This document shows positions 10,785-22,614 of a stretch of DNA of 64,000 nucleotides, piece by piece (the stretch's first letter is position 1; every line of letters starts with the position of its first letter). The notes below the pieces were generated by a model. That model was given only the letters and a program-made list of their open reading frames with translations, was not told the DNA's origin and did not search any database. The stretch is from Gonocerus acuteangulatus (taxonomy: Eukaryota; Arthropoda; Insecta; Hemiptera; Coreidae). Both the position numbers and the translations under genes were made by a program. The stretch covers positions 95,094,456 through 95,158,455 of the forward strand of contig OX328132.1 in the NCBI GenBank assembly GCA_946811695.1, written 5' to 3'.

Positions 10785-10955
10785 TTAACCCTTTAACGCA
10801 CAAAACGTTTCTTTAAAAATCAAGTTTTATTTTTTATTTTTTTAACTTTAGGGCATTGCAAAACACCTACCAATCTGTACTTATTGTATTAAAGAAAATA
10901 TGTTTCCAAGAAATAGGGTGGGCCATATATGTCCCTCTGAACAATAAAGGGTTAA
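10785..10955. mobile_element. piggyBac-like MITE
   Basis: TTAA is followed by CCCTTTAACGC at the left. The right end is AATAAAGGG followed by TTAA. The TTAA duplication with CCCTT termini is the mark of the piggyBac superfamily. There is no coding capacity in 171 bp. A relative with diverged target lies at 21272-21417. Confidence 0.5.
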
Positions 10956-12157
10956 AATCCAATGGAAGAGTGGTCTAGCTAAAATGTTAATTAAACAAGA
11001 TTTATTCTTAGATATTTTCATGGGAACTAGTTCAATATCACTGTTTCTGTTGCCCTCCTTTTACTAGTGCATTGTGTAAGATGTGTTTCTAATTTATGGT
11101 GTAAATGTGTTTCTGAAGTTTAAATTTAAATCCTTAGGTATTCCATTTTATAATATAGCTTTAGAATTTAGCCCTTGCAAAGTTTTCTAATGACAATTTC
11201 CTGTCAAATATATTTTCTAGTAAATAGATTTTAAAACTTACAGAAAAACTTATTTTTTTTTGTCCCTTATCTTTAATGAAATAACACTTTCCATTTTTTT
11301 ATCAATTAATCTGCAATTTTGGGTATACTAAATTTGTTTTTGTCACTCCAAATTTAATGAAGTTTACACATTTTGCTGGAGATTTGTGCCCCAGGAAAGT
11401 CCATTGTTAATAATATCACAGCCTGGTGCCATTGACCATAGCAGTCGACACACCTTAATTAAAAAAAAAAAAAAAAAAAAAAAAATATCACAGCCACATG
11501 GGAATACAAAAATGTTCAGAAAGGCACGTGGTTGTGCATTATGGCATAGGATAACATTTTCTAAAGCCATGAGTTTGTGTTATTTATCAGTTCATTTTAA
11601 TATATTTGTATGTTAATTGTTCAAATGGAATGATTTTCACGCAAGTGAGGTTATACAATTATATTGCATGTTATTCTTCAAAAATGTTTTCCAAAAGATG
11701 TTTATATTACAAATGGGATGCTTGATTCATATGTTATTTCCTCATCCCCAACTCAATAGCTTCATTGTCATTCCCAGTGACTTATCAATATAAAAAAATA
11801 GTTTTCCAGCTTGGGAACTACTGAGTGTCACCTAATAGTGTATACGATTCCTTTAAAACATTTCAAAATTATATACTTACAGCTTATGTGTTTCACGCAA
11901 CAGGTAGATTTATTCATGAAGGAAAATGGTAGGATTTAAAAGTTTTATTTAATTTCTATGAATTTATTTTAAAGCATTATAAATAAATAGTTTGAAATAA
12001 ATTAATATCAAAATAGAATAATAAAATTTTGCTTTAGAAGAAAATATTATCTTATTATAAATATAAAAGTGCATTTCCAATGATTCTTTGTATTTCTCTA
12101 GAGTAGTTATACTAACATTGAATAATGCTGGTTACATTAACTTTTGGAACACATAAA

Positions 12158-12161
<4 letters not shown>

Positions 12162-12211
<50 letters not shown>
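12162..12211. repeat. (TA)n microsatellite
   Basis: A pure TA tract followed by an imperfect ACATAC-type stretch, just downstream of the G1 polyadenylation signal. Confidence 0.95.
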
Positions 12212-12217
<6 letters not shown>

Positions 12218-12259
12218 CTTATACATATACATATACACATGTTCCTGTGTGTGAAAATA

Positions 12260-12265
12260 TTTATT
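12260..12265 (-). promoter_or_regulatory. polyadenylation signal AATAAA
   Basis: Canonical AATAAA on the minus strand, 17 bp beyond the stop codon of the long acidic exon. This implies a very short 3' UTR if used. Confidence 0.5.
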
Positions 12266-12282
12266 AATGTATTGATATAATA

Positions 12283-13698
12283 TTATGTCTCTTCAGCTAC
12301 ATCAGAGAGAACTTCAGATATTATATTTGATGAAACTTTTTCAGGTTCAACCTCAGTAATTTCAGGAGATTGTGGTTCTTCAATTAATGGTTCTGCTTCA
12401 TTTTCCTTTGTTGTTTCACTAGTCCCTGTGTCAGTTACCTCTTCTATAATATTGTTAATGTCATTAGATTCTGAATGTTTCAGGGTGTTTTCGGTTTCTT
12501 CTTTCTTTTCCTCCTTTTGTTCAGACTCTTCCAAAACCATTGTGTCAAGTGGCATTACAAGCTCATTATTATCTGCGTTGCTATCTTGTGCATCGTGTAC
12601 AGAAGTAGCCATGATTTCCTCTGATTCTTCTTGAGCCTCTGGTATATCTGTACTTGATACAGTTTCTATCATTTCTTCAGATGGCTCTTTTTCTTCTTGC
12701 ACAGGATTTTGGTTTGTTTTAGTTAAGTCTATATTTTTAGCACTGGGATCGACTATTGTATCCATGTTTTCTTGTTGATTTTGTGTTTCAATTATATCCT
12801 GAATTTCAAATGGTGCTCCATTCATTTTTTCATTTTCATATGACAGGACTTTGTTTTTTTCACTTTCTTCAAGCTCATTTGAATCCTCGGAAACTGCAAT
12901 GTCAAAGTTATCTTCTTTTGACTCTTTTTCCTCATCTTTCGACTCTACTGGTATGCTTTCCTCCATACTGCTTTCAGCTAAAACTTTTTCCTGGCTTAAC
13001 AAAGTCTCTGCAACTTTACTAGATTGATCCAGTTGAGCAGGAATTGCTTCCAAAGTGTCTGGTGAAGCCACTGTTAGTTCATAGGGAAAGGTTTGTTTTT
13101 CTATCACTGGCTCTGCTTCAATTGATTCTGGTATGTTGTATTCTTGTCTCGCTGATTCGCTTACAATCATGTTGTTTTCAGTTTGATCCAACTCCACTAT
13201 ACCTTGTGGCTCAGTAATGTTATTTTCAAGGGCATAATCCATTGACATTACAATTTCTGTGTTGGAAACTGCTTCTAATGGTTCTAATTTTACATCCCCT
13301 GTTGAATGTAGTGTTGAATCCGAAAAAGATGAAACTTTAGTAATACTGCTCTTTTTAGCACTCTTTTTCTTATCGGACTTTAGAGATTCAACTGATTTTT
13401 TTGGATGATGGACTATATCTAGTTTTTCAATGTCATTTTGACTTTCCATTGGCATTTCTTCTGATTGTGTCTCCAATTTTTGTAATGTCGCAACACCAAT
13501 GTCCTCAGAAATTGATTCTTTATAATCTTCTGTTTTTTTGTCTTCATTTATGTAATAATCTCTTGACTTGGTGACTTTGGTTGGCTCAGAAGTTTTAAAT
13601 GTTTCTCTTAATGGAGCATCACTTGTTTTAGGCAACTTCTTTGTAATGTCATCGAGCCTTTCGTTAATTTTGGCATTTTTCTTCCTTTCTTCTGAAAG
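12283..13698 (-). CDS. G1 last exon, long acidic tail
   Basis: It encodes about 471 residues and a TAA. A splice acceptor (TTTCTTTTCAG) precedes the first codon CTT at 13698, phase 0, joining the 13772-13854 exon. It begins LSEERKKNAKINERLDDIT (probably helical), followed by a Lys/Ser segment (SLKSDKKKSAKKSSITK). The rest is a low-complexity tail dominated by Glu, Ser, Asp and Ile/Val, with no Cys-rich or catalytic motif and no membrane segment. Frequent SEE, EES and EKE runs suggest an extended, disordered, highly charged region. The function is unknown. Its length, lack of stops and splice signal make it a real exon. Confidence 0.85.
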   Translation of the reverse strand, partial: LSEERKKNAKINERLDDITKKLPKTSDAPLRETFKTSEPTKVTKSRDYYINEDKKTEDYKESISEDIGVATLQKLETQSEEMPMESQNDIEKLDIVHHPKKSVESLKSDKKKSAKKSSITKVSSFSDSTLHSTGDVKLEPLEAVSNTEIVMSMDYALENNITEPQGIVELDQTENNMIVSESARQEYNIPESIEAEPVIEKQTFPYELTVASPDTLEAIPAQLDQSSKVAETLLSQEKVLAESSMEESIPVESKDEEKESKEDNFDIAVSEDSNELEESEKNKVLSYENEKMNGAPFEIQDIIETQNQQENMDTIVDPSAKNIDLTKTNQNPVQEEKEPSEEMIETVSSTDIPEAQEESEEIMATSVHDAQDSNADNNELVMPLDTMVLEESEQKEEKKEETENTLKHSESNDINNIIEEVTDTGTSETTKENEAEPLIEEPQSPEITEVEPEKVSSNIISEVLSDVAEET

Positions 13699-13771
13699 CT
13701 GAAAAGAAATTGGAAAATTTTATTTTACATATAAAATAATCAAAGAAAAAATTTTAAATGAGGATAATTAC

Positions 13772-13854
13772 CGCAATTATATGCATCTTTTCTAAATTTG
13801 TTAAAGTTCCATTTTTTTCTGGAGGCTTAATTCTAAGTAAGTAAGAAGCAAAAC
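13772..13854 (-). CDS. G1 internal exon before the acidic tail
   Basis: This 83-bp exon has acceptor TTGTTCTAG and donor GCG/GTAATT. It starts with two bases that complete a split codon, then encodes FASYLLRIKPPEKNGTLTN and LEKMHIIA. The incoming phase fits the 18466-18633 exon exactly (G plus GT gives Gly). That makes it an alternative to the 16513-16571 terminal exon. Confidence 0.8.
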
Positions 13855-14168
13855 CTAGAACAAGAAAATATATATCAAATCACAAATTAATTGAGAAATA
13901 GGTATACATCTAAAGCATGCTCAAAAGTGCATGTGAAAACAAATACACCAATCAAAATGCATAGAATAGTGGTGCAATAATTAGAATTAATGTGTGATTT
14001 TTTTTTAAAAAATGTATAACAAATATATGGCAATGAATATATTTATTTTTGGTACGTGCAATACATTTTTTCATCATGGCCATGACTATTTGATTGTAGT
14101 GTTTTAATTATATTATATGTTTGCCAAAACTCAATAATGTCCCCCAATAAAAAACGTCTAAATTACTG

Positions 14169-14169
<1 letters not shown>

Positions 14170-14228
<59 letters not shown>
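14170..14228. repeat. (TA)n microsatellite
   Basis: A pure TA tract within an intron. Confidence 0.95.
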
Positions 14229-14231
<3 letters not shown>

Positions 14232-14433
14232 TATATTAAAACATAATGATACACACAAATTTATGAGATGTAAAATAACAGACATGTCTGAGAACCTAGT
14301 CATGGGTTAGTCTTAGTCATCCAAGTATCACAAAAACGAAAAAAAGGAGATAGAGTAATAAATAAAACAATATAGGTACCATGCTCACTGAAGTCTTTCT
14401 TCAGCACTGGCTCTCCTTCTTTAGGATATATAT

Positions 14434-14436
<3 letters not shown>

Positions 14437-14491
<55 letters not shown>
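14437..14491. repeat. (TA)n microsatellite
   Basis: A pure TA tract within an intron, about 200 bp from the tract at 14170. Confidence 0.95.
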
Positions 14492-14496
<5 letters not shown>

Positions 14497-16512
14497 AAAA
14501 GCTTATTTATTGGGGATTTAGAACAGCTATGCTTATTTAACTACAATTATTGATGTGAAGGGTGTGTTATTTGTGCTACTCTTGGAGTTTGTAATTCATT
14601 TAAAGGAATTGATAATACCTTTTTTATGAATTATATTCTTTTGGAAGACAGTGTATCAACTTGTAGCTATTACCACAAGACTGCCATAGGTTTCCACCCT
14701 TTAATAATGCCAATGGCACATGTTTTCCCTTGGTGGTCGCCCATCCAATTACTGGCCATACCCAAAGTTACTTAACTTTGGTAATCTACTGGAACCAGTG
14801 TATTTTATGTGGCTATAACCGTTGAATATGACTCCTATTGACCCAAAATACATTTGTGTAAAAAAGCATATATATATATATATATATATATATACATGGG
14901 AGATATAAAATAAAAACGATTCAAGAATAGTATATGATGAAAAATATATTGCTCTGTGGGCACTTGACAATAAAGTATCCATTATTATGTAATAGTTTGA
15001 TAGCAATGTCTTGTGTTGCATGTATCTATTGTGCTACCTATTTTATTTAATTTTTTTATTTATGTTTTATTTTTAATTTAGGTAGTCAGTGAGATAGTAT
15101 AGTTTTATAAAGTACGAATTTCCAAGTGTGAAAATGTCTCTACTCTAAAAAAATAGATTCATGAAAGCTATCTAAGATCAACGTTGTATCAAAACTTTTT
15201 TTTCTGCAATTATTGAGAATTTGTTTAAATAACGAACCTTGACTCATTCAATGATACAATATTTGTACGTATTTTATTCTGAAAATATATTCAGAATGCC
15301 ATTTTTTAATGTTTGTTTTGCAAATGTTACTGAAAAATAAACCCTGGTAGACTATTCTGCTTGTTTATTACAGTAACAGTATCTGATTGATCTGAATCAA
15401 TACAGTTATTATCCGATCCTAGAGATTTACTTGGATTGATTTAAAAGTGTTATTCTTGTTCTTTCACAGCAAGTTTCCTCCAAGTCGAGGAAGGAAGGTA
15501 TGTACTAAAGTCAATGGTAAATTGAATAAAATGAATGTTTATGAGTATTATAAAAATATTTCCTTCGCATTTTAATTTTAATGAAGTTACATAATGTTTT
15601 AATATTGCCTTTATACATTAAACTATTAATTTTATATTAATTTGAGTTTCTATATCGTTTCTAACAACATTTCTTACAGAAAGTGGAATCAGCTTAATCT
15701 GAAATAGCTTATGTATTAATAACATCGACCACTGAGAAAACACTAACATATTTTTCTTTCTGAAATACAATAATTTTAATTCATGAGCTCATAATTAATA
15801 GTAAGGAACATGGCAAGTAATAATATCGACAATGACCAGAATGTATTTAATAATATCTTATAAAATGAATGATCAAGGTGTGTAAATTATTACTTTGCCT
15901 AACATTACTAATAGCCAAAAATGGGAAGGTTGAGAGAACTTGTTAAGAATTAAATAAATATTCAATGTTATGACCAACTTCCAAAAAAACAAAACAAAAA
16001 AAAATTCAAAATCTTAGCGAAAAATAGAAAAAATAAAATAAAAAGCATTTATCACATTTGCTTCATATTTTCCTATAAATCTTTGCCTAGTAGTATGCAC
16101 ACCTCAAATAGTAAATATTTAATGATTTTATGTAGTACTTGTATTACTTATTTTTGTAATATTTCATAGTGACAAGTTTATTTTACAAAGCAATGATTAT
16201 AAGGTTAATTTTTAATATATAATTTTAAAAGCGGCAGTATATATACAATAGCAATACCAAATGTTTATGCAACAGTTTATGTTGTTTTTATTTTTATCTT
16301 TCCATAATGTAATTTTATAGTCAATTTGAGGTATAAATGGCTTCATAATATAATGCAAAACATAATCATGCTGTATTCAAGCATCATAAACTGTGACATT
16401 CAGACACTGTGAACAGTACAGAAAACTTTGACTGCAAGTTTTCACGTAGATTAGACATTCTTTTTGGCAAACTTATTTCACCTGTATAAGCAATTTTAAT
16501 GACAATTTTTGG

Positions 16513-16571
16513 CTAATTAACAAGTTCCTTTTCATCAGATGGCTGTTTCCCTTTCATTCCACGTCGAGATC
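16513..16571 (-). CDS. G1 alternative last exon (short C-terminus)
   Basis: The acceptor TTTTTTCTAG leads to two bases completing a Gly codon, then SRRGMKGKQPSDEKELVN and a TAG. The phase matches the 18466-18633 exon. This gives a short basic/acidic C-terminus as an alternative to the acidic tail encoded at 12.3-13.9 kb. Its shortness leaves some doubt, but both splice phase and codon content support it. Confidence 0.7.
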
Positions 16572-18465
16572 CTAGAAAAAATCTGTATTTATAATGTGAT
16601 TAACATATAAAAATAAAGTACAGACTGTGTTCTGTCAGTATCATAAACACATGAAACTGTATTAATTGATTTGCTTCATTTTCTGGATTTTCTGTTCAAA
16701 GGTATGGCGAATATAGTATGGCTCAGAGAAAGTGTTGTGGGAATTGATGACAGTTGGTTCAAGGAGAGAGGAAAGCTTTGGTCTACATGGGTGTTCCCAT
16801 GCGGTTTAATCTGGGGTTGAGGGTTGTGTAAGCCCATGCATTGATAAAAATTCTATAATTCTCTTTCTACTAATTTTGCGAAGATCTAATTATTTTATTG
16901 TGGAGTTTAGAGAACTTAGTCTGGGAGAGTGTCATGGCTTTCAGAAAAGATTCCAATGAAGACAGTACTTTTTTGAAAAGCCAATCAGAAGATGTACAAA
17001 TCACATTTTTAAATTTTTATTTGATTTATTAGTCAATTAAATAAATGAATTATTATATTTTTGAAATTAATAACATATTTTATAATACCTTCAAATATTA
17101 TAAGTTCTGTAGTATAATGTTTATTAATACTTGAGTATGAAAAGCGATGTTTTTGACAAAAACTCTACCATAAATTTAATGTTATGGTAGGGTTTTCCTA
17201 ACCCCTAGGTATATGTGGTTGATATAATCTAAGTATATTTTTGGTAAACAGTTATTATGATTTGTTAAATTGCAGATTTCATCTGCAAAGCGAAACGTTC
17301 TGATAGTATTACCTTGTATTCTATTCTTCAATCATACTATCGAGGCAATGAGAAAAACAAAATGGAGTCGCAAAGAGAAATGTGCTGTTGTGACTGCTGA
17401 ACTGGTTTTGTCATGATGTTATACAAGTTGTAGTTGCCCACATCCTAATCAGAGGCCAGAATTCTACATGGCTTAAAATCATGACCATAACATTTAAAAG
17501 AAATATTAATAAAAAATTTCTCCTGAAAAAATTTTCCTTTTTGGCCATAAATCAATATTTCTTAATACCAACCAAGGTGAGGAATAACCCTTCAAAGCCC
17601 TTTGAAGGGTTATTCCTCACCTGGGTTGGTATTATTAATTAATACCCTTCATCTAGTCATCAAAATCAATATTTCTTTGGTATTGAGTACATGTATGAAT
17701 TCAATAATTTTTATTAAATTCAGAATGAAAATGTAGACTTGGCTCAAATGATCCAGTTCATTGATTTACAAACTTGGCCTACTGCACTACAGTCTTTTCC
17801 TGAAAATTTCAGGCATCCAAGTACTCTTTTTACTGTTGTTTTTGATATAGGAATAAAATAGTACCCTATTCATCAAATTTCCCCATTAAATGTTCTTATT
17901 ATTACTTTTCAATTTTTAACAAAAAATATATGGTTATGTGAGCTAGAGAACTTTCAGTAAGACAGCCTTTTGGTAAGTTTGCTGGGAGAAAAATCTCCCT
18001 TCTGAAGCTTTAAAAGTGCACTTTGGATATGGAAATTAAGAACACATAAGAATAACACGATTCCAGGGAAGTGGAATATTTTTTTAAAATGTTGATGTCT
18101 ATGTTATATATTCATTCATTCCCCTTGTTTTTTATTTCCTGATACGTTTTTTTTATAGCCCATGACATTTAAAATGAACAAATATGTTCTCAAAAAATTA
18201 AGAATGAATACAATAATTCATTCAACCAGAACAATTAGAACTTACACATTGTTGGAACATTGTTTCATAGACATTTTAGTTCAATGAGTTTTCAATAAAA
18301 AAAACAAAAAAACAAATAGTTATTTCTCAATAATAAATAAATATTATTTAATTAACCATTTGTTCATTTAATATTATTTAATTTTTCAGGAGTTCATATT
18401 AAAAGTTGAATTCATTTAGGAGATTATTGTATAACACATATAAACTAAAAATAAAACATACAAAC
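16572..18465. other. G1 intron
   Basis: AT-rich. The only structure noted is a hairpin at 17564-17633 flanked by direct repeats. Confidence 0.6.
17564..17633. repeat. 70-bp near-perfect hairpin flanked by direct repeats
   Basis: The arm AATACCAACCAAGGTGAGGA continues to CTTCAAAG and is mirrored by CTTTGAAG through TTGGTATT, with an almost loopless centre. Copies of ATCAATATTTCTT lie on both sides (17551-17563 and 17665-17677), as if the hairpin plus 31 bp had been inserted with a 13-bp duplication. Confidence 0.85.
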
Positions 18466-18633
18466 CTGTTGGTAACGACATGGCATCTACGTAGGCTCTG
18501 TTGTAGTTGTTATTATAATAGGATCTTGTTTTAATTTCATCCCCTATATCTCGATATTCGTCAGAAAACAAGTGCTTTCGTCTAGGATAACCACGACCTC
18601 CAGCAAATGAAACACAAGCTAAATGACCTCTAC
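18466..18633 (-). CDS. G1 internal exon, Tyr/Arg-rich
   Basis: 168 bp, with acceptor CTTTCTCCTCAG and donor ACAG/GTTTGT. It encodes RGHLACVSFAGGRGYPRRK, then HLFSDEYRDIGDEIKTR and SYYNNNYNRAYVDAMSLPT, leaving one base for the next exon. The incoming phase fits the 21075-21187 exon (G plus GT). Domain family is not recognised. Composition (Tyr, Asn, Arg) matches the neighbouring exons. Confidence 0.8.
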
Positions 18634-21074
18634 CTGAGGAGAAAGACATTTAATAGAACATTGATAAATTAGTGTGTGTGTATATATATACATTAAAATA
18701 ATTACATAAAGTATGCTTAGAAAATTGAAAATAATGGGGAGGGGGGTGGACAAAAATTAAATAATATTTTTTATTCAATGCTTGCTATTTCATAGTAATA
18801 TAATATGTTGAAACAACAAATTTTCCTTCGTTCTATATCAAGAAGGCTTCTCCATCAATCAGAGTCTAGAATGAAACTGCCTCTACACAGTCTCTCTAGA
18901 CCTTCCCCAGCAACAGTCTCTCGTACTCTCTTCGCCATCAACAGTCTCTCTCTCGTCAGTCGGTGTCTAATGTGCAAGCAGTCTCTCCCCCTTGAGGATG
19001 TTTTATGAGGATGGTTTATGTTAAACAGTGGTGATGAGTGCTTAATGTATGAAAGGTGAAAGTTCTTAGGAATGAAATGCAGGATCATGTATTATTGAGG
19101 TTTCTATTACAACTGAAAGATGTGCCTACAGATACAAGGTAATTTTTGTTATATAATATACATTTATATTATTCTGTAATAGTAAGATTTTTATAGTTAA
19201 CCGCATTTCATATGTTTTTGAAATTCATGTTTAATTTGTCTTAATTTGCTAGAACTTATCACGGCTCGAGATTTTATGTTTATTTTAAATAAATATTTAA
19301 TTATATTTTATTAAATTCGAAATAATAATAATCACTACAATATATATATATATATACACATTGGGGAAGACTTAAGTTTGTTAATGTTACTTTTATTTAG
19401 GGTCGTAAAGGGTTTTATACAAATTGAGAATATTGAATTTAAAAATATATAGAAACGTGGCTAGCTATATGAATCTTACTACCACAAAACAATATAAAAT
19501 GTACACTATGGAACATAAATTATCTAACATCCACAGGTGTAGCTCAAAGGTTGTCAGAGATCCAAATAAAATCCTCTTGATTTTATTAAACTTCTTTAAA
19601 ACTTCTTCAAAAATTGTTTACAGCACAAACAATCTAGACCTGCTAGCAGGAATATATGTAGCAAACTAAACTATATGAGAAAAAATAACTGAGGATCTAA
19701 CCCGGTAGAGACGCCTTCTTGATTTTAGATTGAGGAAATATTTGTTAAGTTAGCATTTTATATTACTAAGAAGTAGTAAGATATTTTTTCATAAATTTAA
19801 TATTTTTTCCTAATATACAAAAGATTCTAAAATATATCTGTTTACAAATATTCTTTTATTCTTTTTTTTTATATTTTCTCCCCATGCTTTAGAACTTTCA
19901 TCCTGTAGATTATTCAAATTGAACCCATAATATCCCCTGTAGTTGGGATATCACTACAATAAATATATATATGTTGGGGGAAGACGTAGTTTGTTAATAT
20001 TACTTTTACACGCCAATAGATGTCAATGAAAAGTCTCGTCCGACATGGGGCTTGTGAATTAATCGTCTTTATTTGGCGTTGTTTTGGATCTTGTGAGCAT
20101 TTACAGTGATGAGTGCAACTTTTATAATATTCCATCCCTCATAATTAAATTTCATGAGCATACTTGTTATTTTAAATAAGATTTTGGCAATATATGTGAG
20201 TTAGGTATTATGTTACATGTACAATGTGTGTAGAAGTTGCCATAACACTGTATCAATAAGGAAGTAAGCCTGTGTGATGTATTTTCATCTATACTTGGTG
20301 GATGATGCCACATGGTTCAGAAATGAATGGAATGATTTTTTTTTTTTATTATTATTTTCTATCGTATAAAATATAAATGTGATTAATGATAATAATAATA
20401 AAATGGCATTATAGCCTAATGACTTCTGGGCCATTATTGTTGTCATCCATGATGCAGCTCCCGCATGAGAATCCAAGGACTAGAACATGGGAAGACCCTG
20501 CATGATATATTTTTTAATTATTTTACGAACCACATTTGGGCTCATTTCAGAGCTTAAACAACAAAACTGTCACATAGATCTGCTAATCTCTAACACCGAC
20601 CTCCGAAACCAAGTGGTCAGACGTAAATGACAATTTTTATGTTTAGGTTCTGATGATGTTGCATTTGTCTCTAAAGCAGACTGCTATAAAAAAAAAAATA
20701 AAAAAAATAAACACCATTGAATAAAACGTTTTATTCGATTCGTATGAAGAAATATTCACTCTCAGCATTCTGAACTGATAATTTCGTAGATATTCTACAA
20801 AAACTCTGGAATTACAAGGGATTACCACCCAAAGTTGACACTTTTGGATCCCTTGTCCATAACCTATTGTGTTAAAACCTTCAAAAATGAAAGCAAGAAT
20901 ATTATAAGATATAACTATTTATTTTTTAAAAAAAATAAAAATACAGTAGTCTATATTCATGGTAAATGCAAGATGGTTCTGTAAGGGCATCACTAATCCT
21001 TATAGGAAAATAGGAAAAGCAATATTATTTTTCTATGTATAGAATTGGCATTTTTATTTATTTATTTTACTTAC
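18634..21074. other. G1 intron
   Basis: It contains a pair of direct repeats (19330-19395 and 19952-20009) and GTCTCTC-rich sequence around 18860-18990. No coding signal was seen. Confidence 0.5.
19330..20009. repeat. direct repeats about 620 bp apart
   Basis: ATCACTACAATA, a short TA tract, TTGGGGAAGAC and AGTTTGTTAAT recur at about 19330-19395 and 19952-20009 with few changes. They could be ends of two overlapping copies of an unrecognised element or LTR remnants. Nothing between them is coding. Confidence 0.5.
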
Positions 21075-21187
21075 CTATAGTTCTAGCTGATGGTTCACTG
21101 TAATATGACATGCTCAGAATATCATCAACCATGGAGCGATTGTGAGAAATCGAGTGAGGTTTTTTACTTAAATAGTTTCCATCATAT
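21075..21187 (-). CDS. G1 internal exon
   Basis: 113 bp, with acceptor TTTTAACAG and strong donor ATAG/GTAAGT. One base completes a codon from the previous exon. It then encodes YDGNYLSKKPHSISHNRSM and VDDILSMSYYSEPSARTI, with one base left over. Phases fit both the 22230-22339 exon upstream (AC plus A gives Thr) and the 18466-18633 exon downstream. Confidence 0.82.
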
Positions 21188-21271
21188 CTGTTAAAATTAA
21201 TAATTGGTTAATAATAAAATATTGAATATGAGTTCATTGTTACTGGATGGTGGGGAGGGGGTGGGGTCATC

Positions 21272-21417
21272 CTAACCCTTAAACTGCTGGCACTCCTGAC
21301 TGCAAGAGGTGCAGAACAGCCTACACCTCAAGGCCCTTCCATGCTAGAGGAGGGAGACTGGGAGAAGGCTGAGCTGTCTGAGGGAGTCCTTACATGGTCC
21401 AGTCCAAAAAGGGTTAA
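21272..21417. mobile_element. possible piggyBac-like MITE
   Basis: The ends are CTAACCCTTAAAC and AAAAGGGTTAA. This is the CCCTT/AAGGG arrangement of the 10785 element, with the left TTAA changed to CTAA. The interior is more GC-rich than the surrounding intron, which supports an inserted origin. Confidence 0.4.
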
Positions 21418-22229
21418 GTTGAAGTAAAAGTATAGGGATCAATTAGAGTATAGCGGAGGGCATACACCACAAAAGATGCTTGAAAGCCAATGTAATAATA
21501 GGAACAACATCGCCTCAATTTTGTAATTCAAGGTGTCATGTATTCACAAAAAGTAAATATAATTTCTTTTGAAATTTTATTGCCAACTCTTGATACAACC
21601 ATAATAGTCAACTTCCAAGGAATTTCTCAACATATCCAAGGTTGATAAAATGTAATTTTCAGAGAGAAGATTTTGGCTTTTCGATTTGAGCCAAATTTGG
21701 GTCATCTTACATTAATGCATACTTCCATCTAATATGAAAATAATCTGGATTATTTTTTAAATTAACAAACCAATATACTAAAACATCTACAATTATCATT
21801 CTTTTGGGGGTAAAACATCTGTCAAAAACTGTATAGTTAAGAAATTTTTAGAGACCCTGTTCATTTTTAGTAAACAAAAAAATAAAGTAATTTTATTATT
21901 TTTCATGAGCAGAACTTCAAGTATACCTTTGCTATTGCTTTTGGAGAAAAATAATTATTAAAAGTATTACAGTTTATGGGATGTGTAAATAAAACGGCAG
22001 AATATTTGAATAGGGCTTATAATAATATTAATGTTATATGATGTCCCTTAAACAGATTGAGCACTAAGATAGAACTCTTTACCGCCTTAGTAGCCAAACT
22101 TACTTGATAATAATAAGTAAATTATCTTTAAGAAAATCCTTCAATGATTAAGTCGTTGAAAAAAAAAAACAAAAAAAAAAACAGAATGAACTATATTATT
22201 TTGTTTTATTTTTAACAAAAAATACTTAC

Positions 22230-22339
22230 GTGGCGAGTTGGATGGGAGATGAGGTTCGAGGATGTGGAACAGATGTATATATACGCCTCATAATTCTGTC
22301 AGTTTCAGCTCTAATTAGCCTAGTTTCATCATCAAAATC
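22230..22339 (-). CDS. G1 internal exon
   Basis: 110 bp, with acceptor TTTCATAG and strong donor CCAC/GTAAGT. It encodes DFDDETRLIRAETDRIMRR, then IYTSVPHPRTSSPIQLA, leaving two bases. Entry phase 0 joins the 23337-23486 exon and the exit phase joins 21075-21187. The first half looks helical and charged, the second Pro/Ser-rich. Confidence 0.84.
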
Positions 22340-22529
22340 CTATGAAATATTACAGTCTTATTAATAAGAAGAAAATTGTTGATTTAAGAAAGAACACTTT
22401 TAGGATGTCTTCAATTTATTGATTTACTTTTAAAATATTAAAAAAATATCTTTTTCTTCTTACTATTCTAAAAACATTTAAATGAGATTCAGATAATTTA
22501 ATAATCTGTAACACTTGGAAATATTTTCG

Positions 22530-22614
22530 TGTCGGCACTTTCGGATTGCGTCATGAGGTCAACCTTACAAACGGGTTTCCTCCCTATGGAGGGAGGGAGG
22601 AACCGTGCTAAAAG
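22530..22614 (+). mobile_element. family 1, 3' end only
   Basis: GTCGGCACTTTCGGATTGCG continues to the 3' hairpin and GTGCTAAAA. Everything upstream in the element is missing. It directly abuts the Penelope fragment. Confidence 0.75.

Larger units (their letters stand above)
9999..12259. other. intergenic, no gene seen
   Basis: AT-rich sequence lies downstream of gene G1. It holds a G-run at 10495-10506, a MITE (10785-10955), an oligo-A tract at 11461-11485 and a TA tract at 12162-12211. No coding signal is seen on either strand. Confidence 0.5.
13855..16512. other. G1 intron with TA microsatellites
   Basis: AT-rich, with TA tracts at 14170-14228, 14437-14491 and 14869-14893. No exon-like segment was seen. 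Confidence 0.6.

Noticed and set aside
17270..17330. Hammerhead-like boxes (CATCTGCAAAGCGAAACGTTCTG)
   Set aside because: GAAACGTT is present, but there is no CTGATGA box or matching helix II at the right distance.
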